The translations under genes were made by a program, and so were the position numbers. A DNA stretch of 64,000 bases from Actinernus sp. WN-2022 (lineage: Eukaryota; Cnidaria; Anthozoa; Actiniaria; Actinernidae): NCBI GenBank assembly GCA_030867875.1, contig JAOWCC010001589.1:138729745-138793744 (forward strand), given 5' to 3'. The notes under the pieces were generated by a model. That model ran no database searches. It saw only the letters and a program-made list of their open reading frames with translations, and was not told the DNA's origin. Of the stretch, positions 33,287 to 44,399 are shown in pieces. Each line of letters starts with the position of its first letter. Position 1 is the stretch's first letter.

Positions 33287-35791
33287 TGTAATATCTCGTA
33301 GTTTTACTTCTAACTTGAGCACACATGAGATACAGCACTTTGCAAAATGGCTTCCAGGCCAACAACTGTCACGTGACTAACTTGGCAGGAAAACATTACG
33401 TCATGAAAATACTACATTTCCCCCCTTAGTTAAGTGTCTCTAATGAAAATATAATTAACACAATTCGCCTTCTGTCAGTCTCAGCCCAATACTGACTATA
33501 ATGTCAAAGTTCCAATAACAATGTAAAGTTCCTAGACCGCATAGTCAGGTGCTCTGCGACACCTCCTTGGATATCGAGTTGCACTTTCTCCAGTGTTCAC
33601 TTCCTTTGAAAACTGTGCTGTCTGAGTTTCCTTCACCACAGTATCAGCTTTGGCATTGTGAGCTTCCGGAGTGGTTTAACGACCACAACATCCGATGAGG
33701 AGTCTCCTTCTACATGCAGCTCTACACAATCCTTCTTGGCCAATGGCTCTTTAGGATTGGTTTTGGTAAGAACTTACTCTTGACGTTTCCTTAGGAACTG
33801 TCCCTCGGGTGTCTGGACAGTGTATGATACAGGTCCTGTCTGGCTAGTGACCACTGCTGGTATCCATTTGTCTCTTTTCAGGTTACTATAGTTGGCTAAC
33901 ACTGGATCTCCAGGGTTGAAGTTCCGCTCCTTGACATGCCGGTCATGCTGATATTTCTGCTCAGTCTGTTTCTGCATAGCTTGTCTTCTCACATCAGGAT
34001 GGATTAAGACCAATCGAGACTTCAGCCGACGTTTCATTAGGAGTTCAGCTGGTGACTGTCCAGCAGTCGATCGTGTTCGGTGTAAGACGGTACTGAAAAA
34101 GGAAATCTAGCCAATTGGGTTTCCATGGCTCCACTATGCTGCTTTTCTAGCCCCTCCTTTACCGTTTTGACAGCTCTCTCTACTTGTCCATTAGACGCTG
34201 GATGGTAGGGAGCAGTGTGCACATGTTTGATTCCATTATTCTTCATAAACTCTGCAAACTCGCTACTTGCAAAGTTGGTTCCATTCTCGCTTACGATTAC
34301 ATCAGGTAATCCATGAGTAGTAAATTTAAGACGCAGCCGATCTATGGTTGCAGCTGCTGTCGCAGTGTTCATTACGTGCACTTCAATCCACTTGGAGTAT
34401 GCATCAACCACTATCAACAGCATCTTGCCTTCCAATGGACCAGCATAGTCAATATGTAGTCTAGACCAGGTTCTATGGGAGAATTCCCAGGGATGGAGTG
34501 GTGCTTCAGCTTGCTTGTTCCTATTCAGCAGACACTCATTGCAGCTCTTTACTTTAGACTCAAGTTCATTATTAATGTTTGGCCACCACATTATTGATCT
34601 GCAAGAGCTTTCATCCTACACATTCCTGGATGACCAATGTGCAATTCTTCCAGCAAGATTTCACGCCTACAGCCCTCTGTCCCCACATAACACATCCATC
34701 TTCTACGCTAAGTTCGTACCTGCGATCATGATAAGGTTTGAGGTCCTCTTCTTCTTCAGTAAGTTTCCTGGGCCACCCCATCAGCGTGTAGCGCATCACT
34801 TTCGCTAGCAATGGATCCCTGCTTGTCCATTGTTTCATGTTTTCTGCTTTAACTGGAGTCGGCTCCAGTTCCTCTAACAGAGATATGGTACTTCCTAGCT
34901 TGGGAACTTTGATAGATTCCTCGAGATGTAATCGGCTCAGGGCATCAGCATTCCCATTTTCCTCTCCCTTCTTTTACTGTAGGTGGTACTCGTACGAGGC
35001 CAACATCAAACCCCACCTCCTGACTCTGTCTGATGCCATGCTAGGAATGGACTTGCTTTCTCCCAGCAGACCTAGAAGGGGTTTGTGGTCAGTATAGATG
35101 GTGAAAGAAATGCCATACAGGTACTGGTGAAATTTCCTAACCCCAAAGACTATGGCAAGTCCTTCCTTTTCCACCTGTGAGTAATTCGTCTCTGCTGGCT
35201 GCAAAGCACGTGACACATAAGCAATAGGACGTTCTGATCCGTCTTCCATCCGGTGTGCAATAATCGCTCCTAAACCATATGGTGGTGCATCACAGGACAA
35301 AATCACTTATTTTGTACTGTCAAAGTGTACTAGCAGTTGTGATGACTGCAGCAAGTCCTTAGTTTTCACAAATGCTGCCTCTTGCTGACTTTTCCATGCC
35401 CATGGTGTCTCTTTATGCTGCACCTTATAGAGTGGATGGAGTTCTGTAGCAAGATTGGGTAAGTAGCGGTGGTAGTAATTCAGCTTTCCCAGATATGACT
35501 TCAGCTGTGTTACATTCTCTGAGGCTGGAGCCTCTGTTACCGCTTTCACCTTTTCCTCCACTGGTTGGATACCTTCACGGTTGATCCTTTGTCCTAAGTA
35601 GATGAATTCATCTGCCATAAATATACACTTCTTCTGGTTAAGTCGGAGGCCTGCCTTAGAAAGTCTATTAAGAACTTGCTCCAGATGAGTAATGTGTTCT
35701 TCTCTGGTTTTGCAAGATACTAAAATGTCATCCACCCTAACCACTACATAAGGGATACCCTGTAAGAGGTTTTCCATTACTCTCTGATAGA
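33287..35791 (-). mobile_element. Ty3/gypsy retrotransposon, 5'-truncated (copy A)
   Basis: The 3' LTR lies at 33287-33416, preceded on the minus strand by the polypurine tract CTAAGGGGGGAAA and flanked by CTATT. Reading right to left on the minus strand: RT (35307-35777) with VRVDDILVS, RNase H (34974-35306) with [13 protein letters not shown], integrase (34037-34840) with IDYAGPLEGKM, VSENGTNFASSEF and YHPASNGQVERAV, then a KWIPAVVTSQTGPVSY C-terminal module. Several frame breaks. Gag, protease, half of RT and the 5' LTR were deleted; the breakpoint joins directly to array sequence. Confidence 0.92.
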
Positions 35792-36070
35792 TTAATAGAT
35801 GTACCTATAATTTATGCAAGACATAAAGAAGTTCGCGCTGTACTATTTACTGACCATTGTCAAACTTACACAATGTCAGCAGATCGGTGAGTATTTTTCA
35901 ACTTCCTGTCTTGCTAAGCGACTGATTCTGATGTGTTTCTCACGCTGAATAAAACATTGGGAACAATGGTACCAGAATGAGGCTGGCGGGTTGTTGTAAG
36001 CGGTTCAGCACTTAAGTCCCTCAGTTTTATTGTTTCTGTGGCACAATAAGCTCTAAAAACAGGACTCCTA
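35792..36070 (+). repeat. Array unit fragment after the gypsy deletion
   Basis: Continues the flank seen past the right LTR of copy B (63068 onward) and at 40250, starting GTACCTATAATTTATGCAAG. This shows that a deletion removed the gypsy 5' half, its LTR and about 80 bp of flank. Confidence 0.7.
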
Positions 36071-36699
36071 TTGATTGCCTTCTGAATACACTGTAGCTAC
36101 ATACCAGATAACAGTTTCAAATGAAGACGTTCAGTTTAAATTCAGTCCTTTGTTGAGAAAAATCTACATTACGTTATCAACTACAACCAGTCGACTTATC
36201 CGGCGATATTCAAAATGTTGCATGGTCTGCCTGGTACTGTATCTGGTATTTCGAAACCTTTTCAGGCTGCGGGATTTAGCCACACGGATTACATTCGCAA
36301 ATACGAGAAATATTTGATATGTGACGAGGGTGAATTCCCAAGTCACATGATTAGGACGAAAGAAACAAAGAAGGAACATAAACAAGTCATGGATCTTGAT
36401 AATTTCTTTTTTGTTTGGTAACAAGTTTAAGGGCCGGCTGGTAATGTAATAGCATAGCTCTCTTCTAAAGCCCAACGTAACGGGCATTTCTTCATAGCTG
36501 ACACTCGTTTTCTTCTTACTTTCTTCTAGACTCTCACAATATCGTTGTTTTGCTCCATTTTAACAGCTCTACTCACTCAGCAGACTCCAGAAATAAAGAA
36601 CTTAACAGCTAAGAAAATTAAGCACTGCAGTATTTACAAATGCGGCGACATTTAATCGATTGTATCATAGCTTCCTGGGGTTTTATCTTTGTTCAAGTT
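36071..36699. other. GPCR copy 3, 3' flank
   Basis: Reverse-orientation homologue of 5782-6330 and of 17400-17980. The 107-aa minus frame at 36164-36487 resembles the one downstream of copy 1 only patchily; treated as noncoding. Confidence 0.55.
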
Positions 36700-37671
36700 C
36701 TACAGCTGGTTCATGTGAGATCTTCTGACGGCCAAAAATGTCTTGAAGAGAAGAACGAAAATCATGAAGAAATGTGGATTTAGGCCTGGGACTAGGAAAA
36801 GAAGATATTGTAGGCCAAACCTAATATTCTTCTCATCTATACACGCACTGAGCAACTCAAACTTCTCTAAAGGAGCGAGCCAGAATAAGAGCATATACAA
36901 ATGAATAGGTGTCCAACAAACAATATAAAGAAGCACAGATGACATAACCATTCTCACCGCAGACCTGAAGCGTTTCAGTCTGTTTTGTCGCTGAACATCA
37001 GGAAGATTTACGGCGGCAACCTGAGAATGGCGGAGTTTTCTTATGATGATCAGGGTTAAACAAAGTACGGCAACAGCAACGAGTATATAGATGATATTGT
37101 ATATCACTAAATAAAAGAGTGTCGGTCGGTCAACAAAATATATGCAATAATACTCGTCTTGTCCATTAAACTTAATCTTATATATGTAAAGTCCAGCGGG
37201 AATGATCCATGATACAGCTATCAAAAAGATCATTGTACGACGTGTAAGTGGTACCAAGTTTAACGTAGAAGAAACCGCTCTGTACCGTTCAACAGATATT
37301 ATCACGAGTGTGCTCAGGGAAACGAACGCGGTCGTGTTAAATATAAACACCACCAGTTTACATGTTATGGTTCCAATAAGACCGCCTCCTATTTTCCATG
37401 ACCAAGATCTTGATAGTAGATAATTGAGATGCAAGGAGGGTAGAATGACCAAAATAATTACATCAGAGACAGCCATGTTGACGATGAAATAGTTCATGTT
37501 CTTTTGCAATATTGTCGTTTTGTAAACCAGAATGATAACTAGCACGTTCCAGAAGACACCGAACAACAAAATAAAAAACAAAGCGACTACTTTGATGACT
37601 CGATCTACTTCTGAGTCGGCAGTAAATATGCATTCTGTACCGTTGTGAGACGACGTGTTCATACTTTCCAT
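36700..37671 (-). pseudogene. GPCR copy 3, frameshifted in TM7
   Basis: TM1 to TM6 are intact, with all class A landmarks (WNVLV in TM1, SD in TM2, TCKL, ERYRAV, CWTP). In TM7 a 13-bp deletion between two AC dinucleotides turns LNPLIYF into LNPHFFM and shifts the frame, so the NPxxY motif and normal C-tail are lost and the protein ends MNQL. At the N-terminus the start and sequons match the intact copy. Without NPxxY, normal G-protein signalling is unlikely; it may make a nonfunctional or altered receptor. Confidence 0.88.
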
Positions 37672-37910
37672 AGCTTTGTTAAAGGACGTTTAACTGTTCC
37701 CTCCACAGACCGGCACGTTCCTGCTGGTATTTCTGTAGTCTAGGTTGGTTTGTTAATCTAGCTTTAGCCAGCACTGCAAGGAAACGTAGTGTTTGTTCTT
37801 TTTGTCGCAGTTTTCACTGGAGAATGGCCGCGAGACAACAGCAGGTGAACTGAATGCCATTTAAAACAAAACTTTTTCTCTCCACTCCCTTGTTCATTGA
37901 TTGGTTAGTT
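37672..37910 (-). promoter_or_regulatory. GPCR copy 3, 5' flank
   Basis: Homologous to the 5' flanks of copies 1 and 4, reverse orientation, interrupted beyond this point by MITE M5. Confidence 0.55.
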
Positions 37911-37916
37911 TTATGC

Positions 37917-38158
37917 ACCTATCAATGTTAAGCCCGAGGAGGAGGGGCAAAGGGTGGGGGATTTGACAGGCAGGGCTACCCCGAGGGTGGGGATTTTGAC
38001 AAAGCTGCCAGCCCAGGGTGGGGCTATTTATAGGAAACATAAGGAAGGTAGGGCAGATATTTGATACTTTTGACCAAACGTGTTGTCCCGAGGGTTGGGA
38101 ATTTGACATTCTTTTGGGAGAAAATGTCATATCCCCACCCCTCGGGCTTAACATTGCA
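37917..38158. mobile_element. MITE M5
   Basis: Inverted arms CAATGTTAAGCCCGAGG and CCTCGGGCTTAACATTG lie just inside the ends. TTATGC is repeated on both sides (37911-37916 and 38159-38164), and the GPCR 5' flanks at 4.45 and 42.5 kb lack the element. The interior holds CCGAGGGTGGGGATTTGACA-type repeats. Confidence 0.85.
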
Positions 38159-38164
38159 TTATGC

Positions 38165-38356
38165 TTTCTCCCGTGACAACAAGTCGCCGAGATCACACTG
38201 AGATGTTAAACATAGTACAAACTACGTAGTCGTAAATTCGCCGGGTAGAAACACAGTATTTGTGACTGCTGAAATACAACAAGTACTGATGCATGTATTA
38301 AATGTATTATTTTATCACTAGCTCGTCATCTACCTTTGGAAAAAACGTAATCATAA
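38165..38356. other. Short intergenic
   Basis: Nothing recognised. Confidence 0.4.
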
Positions 38357-38783
38357 GTGTTCGACCAGGTCGACCGATGCCATCTTAGAAGAGCCTCGTT
38401 TCCACGCTCTCTTAGTCAGCTAAATGAGCCTGAGAAGGAACCCATGCCGCATCAGTCGCTCGATAGTCTCCCTCGAAATGAAGATTACAAGCTTTTTTGT
38501 CTTCCACTTCATAGAAAGATCAGTGCTGGAGATATGTCAGGTATTAAGCCAAGATGCAATGAAAATGTAAACTGTTTTATGAAAATATGCTAGCCCACTT
38601 TCGGGGAAGTCACGAAGCGAGCTCAAATAAGCCGGCTGCCTCGCAGGCTAATTTCTAGCGAGTTCTCATCTCGCTAGTTTTTCTTTTAGTTTAGCGGTTC
38701 TTTCCCAGGCTCCTTTACAGTTGACTAAGGGAGTATGGAAACGAAGCTTTTCCAAGATGGCGTCGGTCGACCTGGTCGAACAC
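38357..38783. mobile_element. TIR element M6
   Basis: Ends GTGTTCGACCAGGTCGACCG and complement, about 50 bp of arms with CCATCTT in both. TCATAA lies at the left edge and three bases past the right edge, so the exact target duplication is uncertain. A 78-aa frame inside (38357-38593) has no recognisable domain. Confidence 0.8.
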
Positions 38784-39650
38784 TTTTCATAACGTTTTTT
38801 ATAACCTAAATGACGAGCTTGTAAACCGTAAAATGCAGGTCACACTAAGGATGCCGTTAACTATAGTTAAATCCGCTAAACTATAGTAAATTTCCTCCTC
38901 CTGTGACCTCAGTACAATGTGTCCGAATCTCTGAGTGAGCTGTCTTGTCATTAAAATAAATAAATAAAACACCTTTTTCAGGTGCATTATTTAGGGTAGC
39001 GACAAAACGTCGACCCCCGGTCCATGGACAACCCCCTGGACCCGCGGATAGTAGCTATATATTAACAAACTAACTAACGTTAATGAACCAGGTCACATTC
39101 TTCAGTCAAGTAGTGTTGAATTAATAACATCCACCAGACCAGGTGTTACGTTAGTCATCTTATACTATAGCAAGTCAAGAATCTGAAGCTTACACCATGA
39201 CACAAATTAATTCAAAAGTAGAAATGGAGCTATTAAAAAGTACTGAATATCATATTGTAGCACATTTTATTAAATAACTCAATTCACTTAATGCGAGCTG
39301 CCGAGTAAAACCGTGTTTATGTAAAAGAATATACCTTATCTTATGACCCGCTACTAGCTATAAAGTCTATTAAAGTTTGAACGCCGGATAAAAAGCAGTC
39401 AAACACACAGTTTTGAATCAATAACACACACCAGCCTGAGGTGATATGCCACTCATCTCATCACTCCTTGTCCCCGGTATAAACGTGTAACGGAAGGAGG
39501 CAGATCCTTTAATGTAACGGCCGTACAACTGTGGAACAGTTTAATACTTGGTGTAAAAAAGCAAGCAACTTTTAAAGATTTTAAAAATTCCCTCCGTAAA
39601 CTATATACTTTAAAGATCAGCTCAATTTAGCTCATTTTTTAGCCGTAGTC
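38784..39650. repeat. Array unit fragment
   Basis: Contains words shared with 12.2-12.6 kb (reverse) and 41.1-41.5 kb: CATCCACCAGACCAGGTGTT and GCCGGATAAAAAGCAGTCAA. A stretch at 39500-39630 reads RFCNGRTTVEQF-like on no continuous frame; no gene called. Confidence 0.6.
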
Positions 39651-40035
39651 CCATGACCGCGTAAGAAAAAGACTGGGTCGATTTTTGATCTTACGTCATT
39701 CAAGTCATTCGATTTTGCAGTAATTTGAATAAATATTTAGCATTTTGTCTAAAATAACTGTGTTTTTCCCTAACAACTCACAGACTGTCTATATTATCTA
39801 TGTTGATGTGATAGAAAGGCGCCATGAAGAATAATGCATTAACGAGGTGACGTAAGATGCAGAATCGACCCAGTCTTTTTCATACACGGTCATGGGTCAG
39901 GAAAGGTCAAATTTTCACCATTTCAAACAAGCATAGAACACAGAGTATTCTATGCAAGCCAAAAATTTCTTCCCAGAGGTACTCATAACCTTTCAAAGAT
40001 TTGTATGTATAAAAATTGCAAAAGGGGTTCTAGTA
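39651..40035. mobile_element. Compact relative of the long-TIR element
   Basis: About 385 bp with the same CCATGACCGCGTAAG...CGGTCATGGGTCAGGAAAGG organisation as 28461-31376, lacking the LINE. It shows the pre-insertion size of the family. Confidence 0.75.
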
Positions 40036-41581
40036 ATCTAAAACAGACTATATCAGGTACAGAGTGAAATAGGAAATTCAAAGGTTATACGATATGCTAT
40101 AAACCACCCTGGGAAGCGAGTTGCAGTGATGTTTGTCAGAGCGGAAGCCGTTTTCTATTGTTTAACTGATTTTCTCCTAAACTCGCGGGAATGCTTTCTC
40201 TCATTAAAAAACGTTTTTTTCAAACCCGAGTAGTATACTAAAATGTAGGTATAATTTATGCAAGATATAACAGAAGTTCGAGCTGTGTTATTTACTGAAC
40301 ATTGTAAAACTGACACGATGGCTACAGACGTCTTCAGTTGTAAATTATTCTTTGAAGTAATTAAAGTATAGTAACAGCCAGAATGAGTTGAAACGCGCGC
40401 TTCAATCGAAGATAAAAAGCAAGAGCTATAAACTGCTGTTCACTGACATGTTTATCAGTAGAAGCTGAGAATGTAAGTTGATAAGCACTGTAGCTTGTAA
40501 GTGATGTTAAATACAAAATGATCTGGCTCTACCAAGTGTGTACTCGTTAAGATAAAATTAATTCTTGTCATTATTCAAGTGTCCTCTTTTTCATTGCTAA
40601 TCCCACACCTACTAACCGAGAGCCTGTAACAGACTAAACAAGTGGTTTTATTAGAATCTGCATCACTGCACGAGCGTCACAACCATGATGCTGCTGACAC
40701 GAAGTGTTCACCTGACGAACTTCGCGAGTATACATGCATCAGGAGTTCCGGACTTCCGGTTGGATCACACTGCAAATCCAATATGGCCGCTCTGAAAGTT
40801 GATGCCCACTTTTCTGAGCCCACCTACCCAGAATGCAGTGTGATCCAACCGGAAGTCCGGAACTCCTGATGCATGTATTCTGAGGAAGCATATTGCAAGT
40901 ACTTTCTTTATGAATAAAAATCCCCTAAACCCCTTCCCTTTTTCCTTAAATTTCGTGAGTATTTTGAACTTTCTGTCTTTCTAAGCATCTGATTCTGATG
41001 TGTTTCTCTCGCAATAACACAGTAGAAAAAAAGTTATGGTGCCATTGTTCCCAATGTTTTCTTCAGCGTGATCAGACGCTTAGCAAGACAGGAAGTTGAA
41101 AATACTCACCGATCAGCTGAGAGAATACCTAAGTAGAAACTAAGCTTTTAGTTTAGTATAACAAACTAACGTTAATGACCTCGATGACATTCTACACGTG
41201 TTGAATGAATAACATCCACCAGACCAGGTGTTACGTCAGTCGTGTTATACTATAGAAAGACAAGAAATTTAAAGCTTTCACCCTGGCACAATTCAAAAGT
41301 AGAAATAAGGCTATTCAAAAGTACTGAATATCATATTGTACCACATATTATTAAATAACTCAATTCACTGAATGCGCGCTGCCGTAAAACCGTGTTTATG
41401 TGGAAGAACATGCCTTCTCGTATGACTCGCAAACTAGCTAGAAACTCTATTAACGTTTAATTTGAACAGTATATTAACTATGGTTTGAACGACAGATAAA
41501 AACTCAGGCAACCACACAGACAGTTTTAAGCCGCATCTATAGATGCTTAAATTAGAATTTTCTTTCTCACAGTTAATTTGT
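40036..41581 (+). repeat. Array unit block, second copy at 63 kb
   Basis: Corresponds to 62982-64000 and in part to 57980-58099. It contains the undamaged gypsy target CTATT (40155-40159), MITE M7, and an inverted repeat around 40960-41130 (TTTCTGTCTTTCTAAGCATC against GCTTAGCAAGACAGGAAGTT). Confidence 0.8.
40731..40874. mobile_element. MITE M7 with 44-bp perfect TIRs
   Basis: Ends TACATGCATCAGGAGTTCCG and exact complement. The homologous site at 63566-63575 (GCGAGTATCTGAGG) is empty. The target is TA or TAT, compatible with Tc1/mariner or PIF/Harbinger-type insertion. Arms are nearly identical, so it is young. Confidence 0.93.
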
Positions 41582-41752
41582 TAGCCTGTTGCCGGCTCTT
41601 CTGTAATTTTGTCGGTCGTTTCTTTTCGGATTGGGTCACCTGTGGCACGCGGTCAAATTGGGGCGAGGACAAAAATTTGACCGCGTGCCACAGGTGACCT
41701 AATCCGAAAAGAAACGGCCGAAAAAATTACAGAAGAGCCGGCAAGCAGGCTA
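41582..41752. mobile_element. Mutator-like hairpin MITE M8
   Basis: 171 bp, almost entirely an inverted repeat with a 13-bp loop: TAGCCTGTTGCCGGCTCTTC and complement. TTAATTTGT (9 bp) is duplicated at both sides (41573-41581, 41753-41761). The related site at 32811 reads CACAGTTAATTCGTTAGCAA, uninterrupted. A 9-bp duplication is characteristic of Mutator-like elements. Confidence 0.92.
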
Positions 41753-41761
41753 TTAATTTGT

Positions 41762-42270
41762 TAGCAAGAATTAGAAAAAGAACATTAAAGACGAACATCT
41801 GTTATACCTATTGAATAAATTACACATCGAGTTTGGAAAATATTCTACGAGGAAATCATCGCCGACTTTGTGAGGAAAAGAGTAAAACTTAGAAACGGAA
41901 TGAACAAATGCCATATTAGTGATAAATAAGGGTAACACGAAACTTGATCGCTCTTTTATCAAAAGTAACAAACTTGTTTACCATATCTTTATTCTTTGTT
42001 ACTGGACAACTGGAATGTTAGCAGAACATGACTTAAAAGATCCACATCAGTCATTTAAAGCTACTCGATCTACGTAGTTTATTGCGATAAGTTATTATTA
42101 GTCCGTGGTCCTGTACTGTAGTAGGAAGAAGAATATGATTTAATTGATATTAGAACATGGTCACACCCACTCGACCAATCAGCGTTCCCCATTTCAGCCT
42201 CGTGTTCGGAAATTGTAGAGGTGAGATACCTGTGATTTTCAATACAGTTTGAACCGTGTTATGTTTTGTA
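41762..42270. other. Intergenic
   Basis: Partly array-related at left (TTGAATAAATTACACATCGA). No gene recognised. Confidence 0.45.
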
Positions 42271-43035
42271 TTGATGAAATTCGGCAGGAAATGACGGGTT
42301 CATTTCTGGTATTATATATTTCGCTATAAAGCAGCAGTTTCCTAAACAAGCTGGATCTCTAGCAAGGAATTAGTATTCCACGTAATTGTTTTCCATGTAA
42401 GCAAAAGGTAAATCCAAAACATAACACCATTTTCCAATGACTGATTGAAAAGAAAAACAAATGCCAGGCTTTCTGTTTGTACAGTACCCGTGACAGACGG
42501 AAGTGAAAAACTAGCCAATCAATGAACAAGAAAGTGGAGAGAGATAAATTATTTAAATGGTGGTTTTGAACATTTGGTGTTCAGTTCACTTGCTGTTGCC
42601 GTCTCGCGGCCATTCTCCAGAGGAAACTGTGACATAAAAGAACAAGCGCTACGTTTTCTTGCAGTGCTGGGTATAGATTACAGCTTATATCCTGCCTACA
42701 TTAATTACCCTCATTATTTTGATAAACTTATAAATTTTCACTTCTACATTACAGAAAAGCTTCTGTACTGTATTGTATCAATTAATTGTTCGTGTAACCA
42801 AATTTATTTTGTCCCCGCCTAAAATAGCTATTATATTAGTTCGCTAACTGGCGGGTGTCAATCATATAATACTTGTAAATTGATTGTTTATTATTAAAAG
42901 TTTGTTGTTGCTAGATTAACAAACCAACCTAGCAAACAGAAATACTAGAAGGCATTGTCATTTTATTAAGTTTTCCATGCAGTCAGCAACGTGCCAGTCT
43001 GTGGAGCGAACAGTTAAACGTTCTTCAACAAAGTC
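42271..43035 (+). promoter_or_regulatory. GPCR copy 4, 5' flank
   Basis: Homologous to 3960-4743, interrupted by a LINE 3' fragment at 42680-42911. Confidence 0.6.
42680..42911 (+). mobile_element. 5'-truncated LINE 3' end with (TTG)n tail
   Basis: TAGATT is duplicated on both sides (42674-42679, 42912-42917); the GPCR copy 1 flank reads straight through (CTATAGATTAACAAACC). The insert ends TTATTATTAAAAGTTTGTTG TTG, a simple-repeat tail. Confidence 0.85.
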
Positions 43036-43442
43036 ATGGAAAGTATGAACACGTCGTCTCACAACGGTACAGAATGCTTCTTTGCTGGCAGCTCAGAAGT
43101 AGAGCGAGTCATCAAAGTAGTCGCTTTATTTTTTATTTTGTTGTTCGGCGTCAATCATATAATACTTGTAAATTGATTGTTTATTATTAAAAGTTTGTTG
43201 TTGCTAGATTAACAAACCAACCTAGCAAACAGAAATACTAGAAGGCATTGTCATTTTATTAAGTTTTCCATGCAGTCAGCAACGTGCCAGTCTGTGGAGC
43301 GAACAGTTAAACGTTCTTCAACAAAGTCATGGAAAGTATGAACACGTCGTCTCACAACGGTACAGAATGCTTCTTTGCTGGCAGCTCAGAAGTAGAGCGA
43401 GTCATCAAAGTAGTCGCTTTATTTTTTATTTTGTTGTTCGGC
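42857..43442. repeat. 293-bp exact tandem duplication at GPCR start
   Basis: Two adjacent copies without visible differences, from GTCAATCATATAATAC to the first third of the GPCR N-terminal coding region (FFILLFG). The junction shows GTC microhomology. The first copy leaves a short receptor stub (start at 43036) that runs off frame after FGV. Either very recent or an assembly artefact. Confidence 0.95.
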
Positions 43443-43976
43443 GTCTTCTGGAACATACTAGTTATTGTTCTGGTTTACAAAAAGACAACATTGCGAAAGA
43501 ACATGAACTATTTCATTGTCAACATGGCTGTCTCTGATGTACTTATTTTGGTCATTGGACCGCCCTTGCCGCTCGATCATCTACTATCAAGTTCTGAGTC
43601 ATGGAAAATAGTAGGCGGTCTTATTGGAACCATTACATGTAAACTGGTCTTGTTTGTATTTAACACGACCGGGTTGGTTTCCCTAATAACTCTAGTGATA
43701 ATGTCTGTTGAACGGTACAGAGCGGTGTCTTCTACGCTAATCGTGGTACCACTTGCTCGTCGTACAATGATCTTTTTGATAGCTGTATCATGGATCATTC
43801 CCGCTGGACTGAACTCTTACTTACTTTCTATGGCAGACATTTATGAGCACAGGCAAGGGAAGTATTACTGTGGATTTCCGTATGACCGACCGACACTCTT
43901 ATATTTAGTGATATACACTATCATCTATATACTCGTTGCTGTTACCGTACTTTGTTTAAACATGAACCAGATGTAG
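43329..43976 (+). pseudogene. GPCR copy 4, truncated after TM5
   Basis: TM1 to TM5 are intact with WNILV, SD, TCKL, ERYRAV and ECL2 cysteine, then the sequence jumps from VTVLCLN straight to the old C-tail region (NQM, stop). The deletion joins TTTAAAC to ATGAACCAGATGTAG with AAC microhomology and removes TM6, TM7 and the third intracellular loop. A SINE follows just downstream. A five-TM product would not be a functional receptor. Confidence 0.9.
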
Positions 43977-44007
43977 AAATTGTATAAAAACTTTGATGCA
44001 AGAGTAG

Positions 44008-44275
44008 CTCGGGTAGCTCGGGTGGCGCAGTGGTTAAGCGCTTCTTCGCCTCTCACCTCTGTGGCCCAAGTTCGAATCCCGGACGCGGCGCCATATGTGA
44101 GTTGAGTTTGTTGGTATCTTGCCCTTGCTCCGAGGGTTTTTCTCCGGGTTCTCCGGTTTTCCTCCCTCCGCAAAAACCAACACGCTAAATTCCAATTCGA
44201 TCTGTGAATTAGCCGAGACCTGGCTTTGATCAGCCCCCATGGTTGTTTCAGGTCTCGTTAGAAATTCAGAATAGA
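44008..44275 (+). mobile_element. tRNA-derived SINE next to GPCR copy 4
   Basis: Head with A box (GTGGCGCAGTGG) and B box (GTTCGAATCCC); the body contains CTCCGGTTTTCCTCCCTCCG and GAATTAGCCGAGACCTGGCT. It sits between the truncated GPCR and its conserved 3' flank (ACCACATTTGTAAATGCTGC). It belongs to a different family from the SINE at 27772. Confidence 0.88.
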
Positions 44276-44399
44276 GTAAATGTTACCACATTTGTAAATG
44301 CTGCGTTAAAACTTTAATTTTCAATTCTTATATAGTTTTAGTACTCTATTTCTCGTGAGTTAATGGTGTTAAACAAGTCTGCTGAGCCAGGGACACTAG

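Larger units (their letters stand above)
19078..35791. repeat. Segmental duplication, copy A
   Basis: About 16.7 kb that recur at 44793-60928 in direct orientation with only scattered substitutions and clear indels. Similarity starts at GGTCTATTGACTACGCGCCA and ends inside the gypsy RT gene at CTCTGATAGATT. Private features of A include MITEs at 19649, 22955 and 25852, a deletion in the zf-GRF gene near 24290, a tandem 84-bp repeat at 31524, and loss of the 5' half of the gypsy element. One protein (266 aa) is identical in both copies. Confidence 0.95.

Noticed and set aside
19078..35791. Copy A and copy B as two alleles wrongly assembled in tandem
   Set aside because: Not excluded, but each copy has different flanks (YqaJ-like fragment versus GPCR copy 4) and several private insertions with clean target duplications, which fits a real duplication better.
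36164..36487. 107-aa minus-strand ORF beside GPCR copy 3
   Set aside because: Only patchy similarity to other copies, no domain; treated as GPCR 3' flank.
42574..42822. 82-aa ORF upstream of GPCR copy 4
   Set aside because: It runs from the receptor 5' flank into an inserted LINE 3' fragment and is absent from copy 1.
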